From Schleiferiaceae bacterium (GTDB taxonomy: Bacteria > Bacteroidota > Bacteroidia > Flavobacteriales > Schleiferiaceae): a stretch of 64,000 nucleotides of DNA. The DNA lies in contig JAOMWM010000002.1 in the NCBI GenBank assembly GCA_028357285.1, positions 115,402-179,401 on the forward strand. Direction: 5' to 3'. The notes beneath the pieces were generated by a model. It saw nothing but the letters and a program-made list of their open reading frames with translations, did not search any database and was not told where the DNA came from. Below are positions 26,283 to 34,632 of the stretch, piece by piece. The first letter of the stretch is position 1, and every line of letters begins with the position of its first letter. The position numbers were made by a program, and so were the translations under genes.

Positions 26283-26951
26283 ATGGAATTCCTACATTTA
26301 TTCCTAACCAATTCAAACACGAGCAAACCATTGTTATCCCTACGCTACATTATCATAACCGTATTCCTTTGGGCCTTGAGCAGCTGCACCATTGCTCTCC
26401 CTGAATTTCAAACGGCCGCATCGCTCGCCCCAGGACAGCATAAAGTAGCTGCAGGAGGGTATTCAGGCCGTGGATTAAACGCAAGCACAGGCGGTTTGCT
26501 GGTCCATAATTACGGAATCACTGACCAACTCGATCTTACTTCGAATACGAGCCTCTCCCGACTCAACATCGAGCAAAACAACATACGCTATTCCCTACTT
26601 AGCGGACCAAAACTCTCTAATGCCAGCGGATCGTGGGCACTCTCGGCGCCTGTGGGCGCCATTTATACTAAAACCTACAATGATATTGACGCCGGGTTTA
26701 CGTATCTGTTTACTCCAACCCTCTATAAAAGCTGGAAATTCGCAAACCCGGATTTAACCTATACATTTTTCGCTCGCTCAGAATTCGCGTACAATTATAT
26801 TCGGGGCCGCTGGTTTACGGTTGTTGGCGGGTACAGCCATCAATACGAAACAGAGCGAATTATTCATTATGTATCACTCTCCGGAAGCACGAATGGGCCC
26901 ATTTATGGCGTATATTTTGGGTATGGAATCTCCTTAAAGCCAATACGATGA
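26283..26951 (+). CDS. Unknown lipoprotein with beta-barrel-like pattern
   Basis: The frame is open from an ATG at 26190, but that start lies inside the divergent helicase gene and gives no signal. The ATG at 26283 yields 222 aa with a lipoprotein signal (ITVFLWALSSC, Cys35), so I prefer it. The mature part alternates hydrophobic and polar residues with many Tyr, Gly and Ser (YNYIRGRWFTVVGGYS, YGVYFGYGISL), suggesting an outer-membrane beta structure. I recognise no family. The next lipoprotein overlaps its end by 4 bp, so the two are co-translated. Confidence 0.7.
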   Translation: MEFLHLFLTNSNTSKPLLSLRYIIITVFLWALSSCTIALPEFQTAASLAPGQHKVAAGGYSGRGLNASTGGLLVHNYGITDQLDLTSNTSLSRLNIEQNNIRYSLLSGPKLSNASGSWALSAPVGAIYTKTYNDIDAGFTYLFTPTLYKSWKFANPDLTYTFFARSEFAYNYIRGRWFTVVGGYSHQYETERIIHYVSLSGSTNGPIYGVYFGYGISLKPIR

Positions 26952-27457
26952 AAAAGCTCCTCTTTCTATCCCTACTCGCCTTAATGGCCTGCCAGAAACC
27001 TGAGAATGTTCAACGCATGGAAGAATTACTTCACGGCGATTGGTACGGTGTTGAAATTACGAACCACCTTATCGCTCAAGGCCAGTGGGACACCCTGCAT
27101 CCACATTCAACGAAAGACCTCATCGCAACCTTTGATACATTAAACAATACATTTGTTGTAGATAGCTTAGGACGCACAGCAGATTCTGCCACCCTTGTTA
27201 TTGATGGTGACAGTGTGATTACAGTGATCGGCGCAGTGAATGCCATTGATTGGTCTTTTGACCGGCAACTGATTAATGACTTTGGCCAACCCGTTTTGGA
27301 CCAATTAGAAGCCAGTTTTAATGGCAACCAGAAGTTTAAAATCCTCCGACTCACTGAAGATGAATTGGTCCTTTATTTTGATGAGGTGATTCCAGTCTCG
27401 ATTGGAACTTTTACGGCGGATATGGAACTCCGTCACACAGAGTTTTGGCAGAAGTAA
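26948..27457 (+). CDS. Small lipocalin-like lipoprotein
   Basis: This 169-aa protein has a lipoprotein signal (LLALMAC, Cys15). The mature part starts with an alpha segment and HGDWYG, then several strands closing with LRLTEDELVLYFD and MELRHTEFWQK. That pattern resembles lipocalin-like Bacteroidota lipoproteins (W near the first strand, then KIxxLT-x-L). No function is known. It is coupled to the lipoprotein before it and convergent with the next gene with no gap: its stop ends at 27457 and the opposite stop begins at 27458. Confidence 0.7.
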   Translation: MKKLLFLSLLALMACQKPENVQRMEELLHGDWYGVEITNHLIAQGQWDTLHPHSTKDLIATFDTLNNTFVVDSLGRTADSATLVIDGDSVITVIGAVNAIDWSFDRQLINDFGQPVLDQLEASFNGNQKFKILRLTEDELVLYFDEVIPVSIGTFTADMELRHTEFWQK

Positions 27458-28186
27458 TCAGTAGACCAACGTCCATTTGATGTGAGGAATACATAGTGTT
27501 TGTTCACGCCAATGATCGTATCGAACTATTCCTGCGATGGCTATTTCATGAAAGTTAAAGATGCTCGTTTCAGGAAGTGGAAATCTCCTGCCATAGACTA
27601 ATCCCGCACGAATGTTCTGTTCTAACCTCGGGGTTAGATTTTCAAAATCTAGGGGTATCCACGGCGACGGACTGTCCCAAATATCCTCGATGCTAGGATC
27701 ATAATCCGGATTGGTGATGATGTCACGCGTGTAGTCCCAACGCGTGGAAACGAAGCGATTCGACAAGGCGACGTACCGTAACTTCTGCTTGCCACGAGCG
27801 GTCTTTTTGATCCAATAATGACGAACATCTATGGTGAACGCATTTTCTAATATCCACTCTTCGTAGATGTAGCTGCCATAATGGTTTAATAACAGTGATT
27901 GTTCTGGGGCATTGGGCTGGCCGTATTGATAGAAATAACTGGTGTGGGCAAGACCTATGAGGATGGATTTGTTTTGAGTTAATCGGACCTCAGCCTGGGC
28001 CCCGAGCATTCCTAATAGGGGTCCGATTGGGTTCACATGCACTGCAGCGGAAGGAAGATTTACCTGTATGACGGTATCTCGTCCGAACTCTGCCAGGTAT
28101 ATAGAATCAATGTCCCATTTGCGCTGCGCGGAGATGGTAAATGCAAGACAACAAGTCAATGCCACTAGATTAAAACGTTGCTGCAT
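27458..28186 (-). CDS. Unknown secreted protein
   Basis: This 242-aa protein has a Sec signal peptide (1-21, ending FTISAQ). The rest has beta-rich stretches with aromatic pairs (HTSYFYQYGQ, FTIDVRHYWIKK, AGLVYGRRFPL, HIKWTLVY at the end), compatible with a small outer-membrane barrel. I recognise no family. It is tail-to-tail with the lipocalin-like gene with no spacer, so the two messages could not have separate downstream terminators there. Confidence 0.65.
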   Translation of the reverse strand: MQQRFNLVALTCCLAFTISAQRKWDIDSIYLAEFGRDTVIQVNLPSAAVHVNPIGPLLGMLGAQAEVRLTQNKSILIGLAHTSYFYQYGQPNAPEQSLLLNHYGSYIYEEWILENAFTIDVRHYWIKKTARGKQKLRYVALSNRFVSTRWDYTRDIITNPDYDPSIEDIWDSPSPWIPLDFENLTPRLEQNIRAGLVYGRRFPLPETSIFNFHEIAIAGIVRYDHWREQTLCIPHIKWTLVY

Positions 28187-28217
28187 GGTCGATTGGATTG
28201 GGATTTAATATACAAAA

Positions 28218-28240
28218 CCCCGACCGCAAAGCGACCGGGG
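28218..28240 (-). terminator. Probable terminator after the SnoaL-like lipoprotein gene
   Basis: A hairpin (CCCCG with CGGGG around an inner CGC-GCG pair, two mismatches, AAA loop) is followed on the minus strand by TTTTG. It lies 30 bp after the stop of the 28270 gene. Weaker than the other terminators here. Confidence 0.5.
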
Positions 28241-28269
28241 TCTGTAGTTATTCATCTAAACTAGAAGGT

Positions 28270-28836
28270 TTACTCTTGCGCTTCAGCGGCCTCGGCTGCT
28301 TCAATCATGTCTAACTCTTTCTGGGTGAAATCACGCTTGTAAAACCAAAAGGCTTGGACTTTACTATCCTTAATCCAAACAGTAAACATGTTGTTCACAC
28401 GGCGCGTTTCCTCTCCGTCTCTTACGGTCATATCAGAAACCGCCATTACAAAGGACCCAGTTGTATCTCCCCCAGCTTGACGTATTGCAGTACCCCATAC
28501 CGGTTTCCATGTTGCATCTGTATCATAGATCCATTCGCTCAGTGCAGCTCTATGAGCTTTAGCACCTTTAATATATTTACCATTAGCGGTATGCACTTCT
28601 ATACTATCAGCTTGCAACGTCGCTAGACCTTCTAGATCTTTTGCATTCAAGTATTCCAAATATTTCAGCCATATATCGACATCCGATTGGCTTCCCATCT
28701 CAGCTCCAGGAAAATCCTCAACCAGATTATTGAAACCCACAGCTGGAGATTCTTGTTGTGGAGGGCAAGGCTCAGGAGCTTGCGTACATGCGATTGCCAA
28801 AAGACCAATTGCTGCACTAATCATGTGCTTTTTCAT
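28270..28836 (-). CDS. SnoaL/NTF2-like lipoprotein
   Basis: This 188-aa protein has a lipoprotein signal (GLLAIAC, Cys17), then a Pro-rich linker and an NTF2-like fold of about 120 residues: YLEYLNAKDLEGLATLQADSIEV, GAKAHRAALSEW and FTVWIKDSKVQAFWFYKRDF match the SnoaL-like pattern. Many such periplasmic proteins have no known activity. The C-terminus is Glu/Ala-rich (EAAEAAEAQE), resembling the tail of the DUF1080 protein at 4583. Single gene. Confidence 0.75.
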   Translation of the reverse strand: MKKHMISAAIGLLAIACTQAPEPCPPQQESPAVGFNNLVEDFPGAEMGSQSDVDIWLKYLEYLNAKDLEGLATLQADSIEVHTANGKYIKGAKAHRAALSEWIYDTDATWKPVWGTAIRQAGGDTTGSFVMAVSDMTVRDGEETRRVNNMFTVWIKDSKVQAFWFYKRDFTQKELDMIEAAEAAEAQE

Positions 28837-29027
28837 AAAGTATAGGTTTTATTCTGCTAAAAGTTAGCTAAAAAACTGAACACACGTGTTTCATTTTGAC
28901 CTCATTTCACTGATAATCAATTAATTTTATTTCATCCTGTGTGGATTTTGACGGATGAGTCGTTCCTTCTCATCAATCTATTTTATGCCATGACTTCAAT
29001 ACTGGTGTACCATCCACAGTCTTCGAC
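28837..29027. other. Intergenic region without recognisable features
   Basis: This 191-bp A+T-rich stretch separates the SnoaL-like gene from higA. I see no gene or hairpin in it; it should hold the promoter of the SnoaL-like gene. Confidence 0.5.
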
Positions 29028-29327
29028 CTAGAGACCGGTCATAGTCAAGCTTTCTATTTGATCATACTGCGCTCCATTGGAATTTAGCGCTTCTTCGACG
29101 TCAAATGAAGCTTGAAGGTTGAGCCAAAATTTTGCGGTTGTGCCGAAGAATCGCTCAAATCTTATTGCTGTATCTGCCGTAATACGTCTTTTACCTTTTA
29201 AGATCTGACTTATACGCGTTTGAGGTATTGCCGTTTCTTTTGATAACCTGTAGGCCGTAATTCCCATCGGTTCTAAGAACTCTTTAAGTAATACCTCGCC
29301 AGGGTGTATGTTCTCTAGTACTTTCAT
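29028..29327 (-). CDS. higA: HigA-type antitoxin (XRE family)
   Basis: This 99-aa protein has the HigA/VapI opening (ENIHPGEVLLKEFLEPMGIT) and a helix-turn-helix at about 20-60 (AYRLSKETAIPQTRISQILKGKRRIT), ending with RFFGTTAKFWLNLQ. It binds and neutralises HigB and represses the operon. It starts 1 bp after the higB stop codon; toxin-first order is normal for higBA and unusual for other type II systems. Confidence 0.93.
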   Translation of the reverse strand: MKVLENIHPGEVLLKEFLEPMGITAYRLSKETAIPQTRISQILKGKRRITADTAIRFERFFGTTAKFWLNLQASFDVEEALNSNGAQYDQIESLTMTGL

Positions 29328-29328
29328 T

Positions 29329-29610
29329 TTAGTGGTAGTCTATAATTTGAACATTGCACGCGCATCCATTCTCCCAGTTGAAGATTATTCTCCATTGGAG
29401 ATTTATTCTGATACTGTAGTAGCCTTTGAACTTTCCTCCAAGAGACTCTAACCGATTTCCTGGGGGAATCCTCAAATCTTCAATCTCAGTGGCAGCGTTT
29501 ATCATTCTAAGTTTTCTCCTTGCTACATTGTTGATGGCAAAGGGGACCTGTTTAGAACGCATACCTGCCCAGATTGCGGCCGTGGCTTTATTTCCAAAAG
29601 ACACAATCAT
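29329..29610 (-). CDS. higB: HigB/RelE-type toxin
   Basis: This 93-aa protein matches HigB ribosome-dependent mRNA nucleases: ARRKLRMINAA, DLRIPPGNRLESLGG, YYSIRINLQWRIIFNW and the closing DYH. All the usual family blocks are present, so the toxin looks intact. It is first in the operon. Confidence 0.93.
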   Translation of the reverse strand: MIVSFGNKATAAIWAGMRSKQVPFAINNVARRKLRMINAATEIEDLRIPPGNRLESLGGKFKGYYSIRINLQWRIIFNWENGCACNVQIIDYH

Positions 29611-29632
29611 TAACGCGACACGCTACTAACGC

Positions 29633-29640
29633 CAAAGGTA
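29633..29640 (-). promoter_or_regulatory. -7 box of the higBA promoter
   Basis: On the minus strand TACCTTTG matches the Bacteroidota -7 consensus TAnnTTTG, 22 bp before the higB start codon. No clean -33 TTG was found at the usual spacing. Confidence 0.5.
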
Positions 29641-29718
29641 ATTAATCTCTTCATTGTATTAAGTTACCTCGGGGAAAAAGTTTATCCCAATCTTGTTGGA
29701 AACTCCATGATGTTCACA

Positions 29719-30087
29719 CTAACACCCCTGATGCAAGTAGACCAACTGCCCGTCAACGTAGCCAATCACTCCGCCGCCAGCTTCCGCTTAACCTATGTAG
29801 AAACCATAGTTATCCAGCTTGACCTTGCGTTCGCCTAAAATCTCGTTGTTGTCGAACGTAGTTTCAAAGACTTCTTGCTCCGTTACTCGGTACCATAAAT
29901 TGACCCAATCCACCGTTTCAGGAAGATTATTCTTCCATTGGATATTGCAACCTATTCTGATATCATCGGCACCCGCTTCTCGGATCACTAATGAAGTGCA
30001 ATAGCCCAAGTCCCAGAATATGAATTCCGAAGTTCCGTTGCCGTTCATATCTAGTTCGAGGGTGTCGCTGAGCTTGAGGCATTCAGT
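29719..30087 (-). pseudogene. Decaying gene with an in-frame stop codon
   Basis: On the minus strand, after the TGA of the 30088 gene, the same frame reads TECLKLSDTLELDMNGNG, then on through an 86-codon segment beginning at an internal ATG (30046-30048). It reaches a TAA at 29788-29790 and then continues as AEAGGGVIGYVDGQLVYLH to a TAG at 29719-29721. The sequence beyond the TAA is strongly protein-like, so the stop is probably a recent nonsense change or a sequencing error. There is no start codon and signal at the 5' end, so the piece looks like a gene remnant. It may also be a 3' part of the gene before it. I do not know its function. Confidence 0.6.
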
Positions 30088-30666
30088 TCAATCGTCGTAC
30101 CACCATTGTCTATTATCTTCATCACCAGCACCCGGTATTTCCGCATACACCGATGGGTCTATTTCTAATGAATCCGATTCCACTTCATAGTTTTCTAACC
30201 GAGTGCCTTCAAGGAATACATTGGTTTCAAACAAAGAATCGCCATTAAAATAGAAATACTTATACAGTACCGAGGGATCTCTCTTCAACCACAAAACATC
30301 CGCATGACCTGGAACGTAAAACGTGAGGTCCGACCCATACTCCCAAACCAATTCAATACCCGCAGCCGTCGAGGTTTCTAACAACTTATAGGTATACCAC
30401 AGGTAGTCATCCATAGAGACATAAAAATCCTCCTCCCCCAAATGTTCTTTTATAGAATCTAAATACAGGCTATCTCGAAGAAATCCTATGATCGTAGGCT
30501 TGTCAAGAATTAAATCTGCCGGCGGTGGAGGTGGTGGCATGGTGTCCAATTCTTCTATCCCCACCGCTCCCAAATCTCCTCGACTTAAACCAAGTTTTGA
30601 AATACCCAATGCCACCAACAAGAGGCTAGCAAGAAAAAACAAGATTCTAACAGGCTTGATGGTCAT
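30088..30666 (-). CDS. Unknown membrane-anchored protein
   Basis: This 192-aa protein has one N-terminal hydrophobic helix (ILFFLASLLLVALGI), then a Pro-run (MPPPPPPAD), and an acidic domain rich in Tyr and Asp (DDYLWYTYKLLETS). It ends in EDNRQWWYDD. I recognise no family. It lies in a minus-strand run of small membrane genes with 31 bp to the gene before it. The frame continues past its TGA into the remnant at 29719-30087. Confidence 0.6.
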   Translation of the reverse strand: MTIKPVRILFFLASLLLVALGISKLGLSRGDLGAVGIEELDTMPPPPPPADLILDKPTIIGFLRDSLYLDSIKEHLGEEDFYVSMDDYLWYTYKLLETSTAAGIELVWEYGSDLTFYVPGHADVLWLKRDPSVLYKYFYFNGDSLFETNVFLEGTRLENYEVESDSLEIDPSVYAEIPGAGDEDNRQWWYDD

Positions 30667-30697
30667 TCGATGAATGGGTTAATCATCTTGGAGATAA

Positions 30698-31270
30698 TCA
30701 TTCTACGATCAAACTCCTCAAAGCTGGCAAACTCTGGTCCCGGGGAAGTAAAACGTTATCGACCAATTCATACTTGTAGTCTAAGTACCGGCTGGGCTCA
30801 TCAACAAATTCCAATCTTAGAACATCACCATCCCATTCGGCGTAACCAATGTTTTCAACGTGATAGGCTGCGTCATAGGTCATCGAAATGAACTTGCCGC
30901 TTGAATAGAGGGTGAGATTAAGGTGTGGAAAGGAATCTTGGAGTTCGATGTATTCGGCGACTTTGGTGCCATAAGATAATTGGACCACAATGGGTCTTAT
31001 GATATAACTACCCAACGGCAATACAACACTAGCAATCAAGGCCCATCTCCTGAACCTAGGCCAATGTCCTCGAAACAGAAAGAATGCATTATTTACCACA
31101 AAGCCCAGCCACATCACGGCACTAAAAAGTCCGAATCCATAAGCGATGACCATATCTTGATCGGTCCAATCATTGTTGCCGGGAAGGCGCCATTCGACCA
31201 ATACACCTGAAGCAATGAATAGAAACAGGGCAACCAATGCTAGGGTCAGAATTCGGAACTTTTGAATCAT
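30698..31270 (-). CDS. Unknown membrane protein with C-terminal soluble domain
   Basis: This 190-aa protein has three hydrophobic segments: about 8-25 (TLALVALFLFIASGVLV), 42-66 (IAYGFGLFSAVMWLGFVV) and 79-95 (ALIASVVLPLGSYII). A soluble domain of some 90 residues follows, with beta-strand pattern (LNLTLYSSGKFISMTYD, LRLEFVDEPSRYLDYKYEL). I recognise no family. It starts 13 bp after the stop of the 62-aa gene before it and is likely to be co-transcribed with it. Confidence 0.6.
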   Translation of the reverse strand: MIQKFRILTLALVALFLFIASGVLVEWRLPGNNDWTDQDMVIAYGFGLFSAVMWLGFVVNNAFFLFRGHWPRFRRWALIASVVLPLGSYIIRPIVVQLSYGTKVAEYIELQDSFPHLNLTLYSSGKFISMTYDAAYHVENIGYAEWDGDVLRLEFVDEPSRYLDYKYELVDNVLLPRDQSLPALRSLIVE

Positions 31271-31283
31271 GATTCCCTCGCGT

Positions 31284-31472
31284 TTAAAGAGTAATGAGTA
31301 CGACTACAACGGCCACTAAAGCTACCGTCAATAGAAAGGCTGCAAGATTTCCCTCCCAATCGTCTTTAACATATTCCTTCAACGATTTCTTTCGAAAAAC
31401 AACCCAACGAATAAACCCGCCAATGGGCTGAAGAATTAATTCGACTAAAACTGTAAGGATGATGTCAAGCAT
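31284..31472 (-). CDS. Small membrane protein
   Basis: This 62-aa protein has a hydrophobic N-terminus (LDIILTVLVELILQPIGGFI), a basic loop (FRKKSLKEYVKDD) and a second membrane helix (LAAFLLTVALVAVVVVLITL). That hairpin shape is typical of small inner-membrane proteins. It is first of a run of minus-strand genes. Function unknown. Confidence 0.6.
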   Translation of the reverse strand: MLDIILTVLVELILQPIGGFIRWVVFRKKSLKEYVKDDWEGNLAAFLLTVALVAVVVVLITL

Positions 31473-31545
31473 GTGATTGGGGCAGTTTAATTGGAGATGT
31501 CAAGATAATCATTCCCACCATAAATGCGTTGAACTATGGTTATCG

Positions 31546-31553
31546 TACATTTG
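31546..31553 (+). promoter_or_regulatory. -7 box directly before the nucleotide-sugar dehydrogenase
   Basis: TACATTTG fits the TAnnTTTG consensus exactly and ends 7 bp before the ATG at 31561. If used, transcription would begin at or very near the start codon and give a leaderless message. A TTG lies 14 bp upstream, a shorter spacing than usual. Confidence 0.4.
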
Positions 31554-31560
31554 ATGCCTA

Positions 31561-32832
31561 ATGGAATTAGATCCAAAACATATAAGAATTGCGGTACTTG
31601 GGCTAGGCTACGTAGGCCTTCCCCTGGCAGTTGCTTTTTCCAAAAAGTACGAAACCATTGGCTTTGACATCAATACCGAAAAGGTTTTTTTCATGAGCAA
31701 TGGTGTTGATCCAACCGATGAATTGGAAGAAGGAGCATTATCAGAGGCTTTAGAGGGCCAATTATCCATTACGCACGACCCCTCTTCGTTGGCCCATGCC
31801 AACATTTACATCATCACCGTTCCTACGGACATCAACCCTGATAAGAGCCCAAACCTTGAGCCGCTCATTAAGTCGAGCGAACTCGTTGGGCAATACTTGA
31901 AAGCCAAAGATCTGGTTATCTACGAAAGCACGACCTATCCAGGATGTACAGAAGAGGTTTGTGTGCCGATTCTTGAAAAAGTCAGCGGCCTTACATTCAA
32001 TCAAGATTTTACCGTAGGCTATAGCCCGGAGCGTATCAATCCAGGTGACAAACAACGAAAGCTTACTAACATTCTTAAGGTAACTTCCGGGTCTACACCA
32101 GAGGCTGCCCAAAGAGTGGATGCGCTTTACAACACCATCATCGAGGCCGGTACCCATCTCGCGCCAAGTATCAAAGTAGCCGAAGCCGCAAAAGCCATCG
32201 AAAACGCCCAACGAGACGTGAATATAAGTTTCATGAACGAGCTGGCTCTGATATTTGATAAACTTGGTATCGATACAGGAGACGTTTTAGAAGCAGCAGG
32301 TACAAAATGGAATTTCCTCCCCTTCAAGCCAGGGCTAGTTGGGGGACATTGCATCAGTGTTGACCCATACTACCTCGCACACAAAGCCCAACAGGTTGGA
32401 CACGATCCAGAGGTTATTCTTTCCGGCAGAAAGATTAATGATGGCATGGGACTCCATGTTGCCGGCTCTGTGGTTAAACTCATGAACCAAAAAGACCTTC
32501 CTGTCAAAGGTGGTAAAGCACTCATTCTGGGATTGGCTTTCAAGGAAAATACAGGAGATGTCCGAAACTCTAAAGTCATCGATGTCTACCATGAATTAAA
32601 AAGCTTTGGCCTAACTGTAGATGTTCATGATCCATTGGCCAATCCGGCTCAGGCAGAACGCGTATACGGAATACAACTCATCCAAGAGCTCAGCCTCAGC
32701 GACTACCAAGCCATTATATTAGCTGTAGCTCACGATGCATATAAGGGCCTTGATATCCAAAGGTCAACTGACCTCGTAGTTTATGACCTAAAAGGTGTAC
32801 TCCCGCGTCAAAACGTCGATAAACGCCTATAA
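31561..32832 (+). CDS. UDP-sugar 6-dehydrogenase (WbpA/TviB type)
   Basis: This 423-aa protein has an NAD-binding fold at the N-terminus (LGLGYVGLPLAVAF near 13-26), EEGALSEAL and the YSPERINPGDK segment. The catalytic Cys is near 264 in GGHCISVDPYYL, a form typical of UDP-GlcNAc/UDP-GalNAc 6-dehydrogenases (WbpA, WbpO, TviB) rather than UDP-glucose dehydrogenase. The C-terminal domain has LILGLAFKENTGDVRNS. It would supply UDP-GlcNAcA (or the galacto form), the entry to the diacetamido-uronic acid route encoded at 47.6-49.4 kb and at the right edge. It is convergent with the cupin gene. Confidence 0.9.
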   Translation: MELDPKHIRIAVLGLGYVGLPLAVAFSKKYETIGFDINTEKVFFMSNGVDPTDELEEGALSEALEGQLSITHDPSSLAHANIYIITVPTDINPDKSPNLEPLIKSSELVGQYLKAKDLVIYESTTYPGCTEEVCVPILEKVSGLTFNQDFTVGYSPERINPGDKQRKLTNILKVTSGSTPEAAQRVDALYNTIIEAGTHLAPSIKVAEAAKAIENAQRDVNISFMNELALIFDKLGIDTGDVLEAAGTKWNFLPFKPGLVGGHCISVDPYYLAHKAQQVGHDPEVILSGRKINDGMGLHVAGSVVKLMNQKDLPVKGGKALILGLAFKENTGDVRNSKVIDVYHELKSFGLTVDVHDPLANPAQAERVYGIQLIQELSLSDYQAIILAVAHDAYKGLDIQRSTDLVVYDLKGVLPRQNVDKRL

Positions 32833-32859
32833 AAAGGACCTCTCTAGGCGGCCTCTCTA

Positions 32860-33345
32860 TTATTTTCTAGCGTAATCATCCTGCACGCGAACAATATCAT
32901 CTTCATCAGAAGGATGGTCTGGATCTGTGTGCTGCCAGAATTCTGCAACAACGCCCCAACCCTCAAGCCCGATCAAACGGTGGCGCTCACCTTTTTCCAA
33001 GACAATAGTTTCACCTGCTTCAAAAGAAACCAATGCTCCTTCGTCATCAGTAGCACTGCGCACAATGCCCACAGGACCTTCAACAACACGCCAAGTCTCC
33101 GCACGACGGTGGTGGTATTGCCAGCTCAAACGAGCCTCTGGCTTTACTAAGAGAATCTTAGGACTCAATTTTCCTGCGATGCGTAAGGGACCTACATCTA
33201 GACCTTCGAAATAAATATCTGCAAATTGTTGGGCCTGGTTTTCGTCTAAAACGAAGAACCCACCCCACGGGCGGTTCAGGTCGTAACGATCTATACGCAA
33301 CCCTTGATTGCTCAGTTTGATTCGAGTGGTTTCAAAGATATCCAT
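32860..33345 (-). CDS. Cupin protein (mannose-6-phosphate isomerase-like)
   Basis: The ATG at 33345 (MDIFETTRIKL) gives a 161-aa protein and I prefer it; the frame opens 48 bp upstream at 33393. A cupin barrel fills the second half: Trp and paired His in LSWQYHHRRAETWRVVEGPV, then EKGERHRLIG as the second His motif, and a closing DDIVRVQDDYAR like the cupin part of type II phosphomannose isomerases/GDP-mannose pyrophosphorylases. The GDP-mannose enzyme part is absent. Placed beside polysaccharide genes, it may be a sugar-phosphate isomerase or a binding protein. Confidence 0.75.
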   Translation of the reverse strand: MDIFETTRIKLSNQGLRIDRYDLNRPWGGFFVLDENQAQQFADIYFEGLDVGPLRIAGKLSPKILLVKPEARLSWQYHHRRAETWRVVEGPVGIVRSATDDEGALVSFEAGETIVLEKGERHRLIGLEGWGVVAEFWQHTDPDHPSDEDDIVRVQDDYARK

Positions 33346-33518
33346 GTAGATTTTGAATTGATTTGGTGGTTCAAAAATAGACAGAAACCCCAATCATCAA
33401 CCATCGGCACGGAATTTGTGTATCGATTGGAACTAAAAACTGTTGAAAACCTAGATTAATCAACACTTAACATAAGATTGTCTATCTTCGCTAAACCAAC
33501 CAGCAAAACCTTTTACTC

Positions 33519-34631
33519 ATGAGCTCAGCACTCTACCCTCTGGTGCCACCCTTTGTGGCAGTGGTGATTTTGCTAGCGCGGCTACTAATGGACTTCGGCT
33601 ACAAGTTGGGTTTAGTGGATCAGCCGAACGAGCGTTCGTCGCACACTAAAATCGTTCCAAGAGTAGGCGGTTTGGCCATTTTCCTCCCTTATTTACTGCT
33701 CGGTTTAGGCTTCTACCTTACCGGTTACGACTATTTACAACTCAACAGCGGCTATTGGTTAGGTCTAGGGGCAATTGTAGCTCTGGGTACTATTGATGAT
33801 CGATTAGACCTCAGTTCGTCCTTAAAATTTTTCGTCCAGTTTGCAGTCGCCGCCTACTACGTTTTGTCTACCGGAAACTACGTAGATAACCTCTACGGAT
33901 TGTTCGGTGTAGGAGCACTTCCTTCGTGGCTCGGAATCAGTTTAAGTATTATCACGGTCGTCTATTTAATCAATGCTGTAAACCTTATTGATGGCGTAGA
34001 TGGATTAGCAGCAGGAATCAGTTTGTTAGCGCTTTATCTGTTCAGCACGCTCATGGGCGGCGGTGAGCATTTAATCACCTTCGCATTCATCGGCCTAGGA
34101 CTTATTGTATTTATGGGGTTCAATTATTCCGACAAGCGTAAAATCTTCCTTGGAGATGCAGGGTCTCTGAGCTTAGGTTTTATCCTAGCCACCTTGGCTA
34201 TGGAATTCCTTCACAGCGGTAATAATCATATCGCCCACCTCAATCTAAATCCCGTCATTGTTGCAGTCTTAGTACTGGGCTACCCTGTTGCAGATACTAT
34301 TCGAGTTTTCGCTATTCGCATCAGTATGGGTTTGAGTCCATTCAATGCCGATCGCCGTCACATGCACCACGTTTTGTTAGATAAGGGCTTCAGTCACTTT
34401 GGTACGACTACATTCATTATGACGGTCATGGCAGGATTGGTTGCCGGTAATAAATTACTAGCCCCACGCCTCGACAGTCACCTCATGATTCTGTTAAATA
34501 TCTTAGGAATCTTACTTATTCACCTTTTTGTTCGTCATCGTTCAACCCAATTGCGTATTTTTTGGCGCTCGTTCTCACGGACGTTCTTTAACCCCGTGAA
34601 AAAAGTATGGAACAAATACATGGTAGATTAG
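33519..34631 (+). CDS. Undecaprenyl-phosphate GlcNAc-1-phosphate transferase-like (WecA/MraY family)
   Basis: This 370-aa integral membrane protein has about 11 helices. Motifs: IDDRLDLSS (DDxxD, metal), NLIDGVDGLAAG (the NxxDGxDGL block), GDAGSLSLGF and RRHMHHVLLD (the HIHH-like loop). It would transfer a sugar-1-phosphate from a UDP-sugar to undecaprenyl phosphate and so initiate glycan repeat-unit assembly. No other initiating enzyme is encoded in the 47.6-64 kb cluster, so this is a good candidate for that role, though it lies 14 kb away. Confidence 0.9.
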   Translation: MSSALYPLVPPFVAVVILLARLLMDFGYKLGLVDQPNERSSHTKIVPRVGGLAIFLPYLLLGLGFYLTGYDYLQLNSGYWLGLGAIVALGTIDDRLDLSSSLKFFVQFAVAAYYVLSTGNYVDNLYGLFGVGALPSWLGISLSIITVVYLINAVNLIDGVDGLAAGISLLALYLFSTLMGGGEHLITFAFIGLGLIVFMGFNYSDKRKIFLGDAGSLSLGFILATLAMEFLHSGNNHIAHLNLNPVIVAVLVLGYPVADTIRVFAIRISMGLSPFNADRRHMHHVLLDKGFSHFGTTTFIMTVMAGLVAGNKLLAPRLDSHLMILLNILGILLIHLFVRHRSTQLRIFWRSFSRTFFNPVKKVWNKYMVD

Positions 34632-34632
34632 A

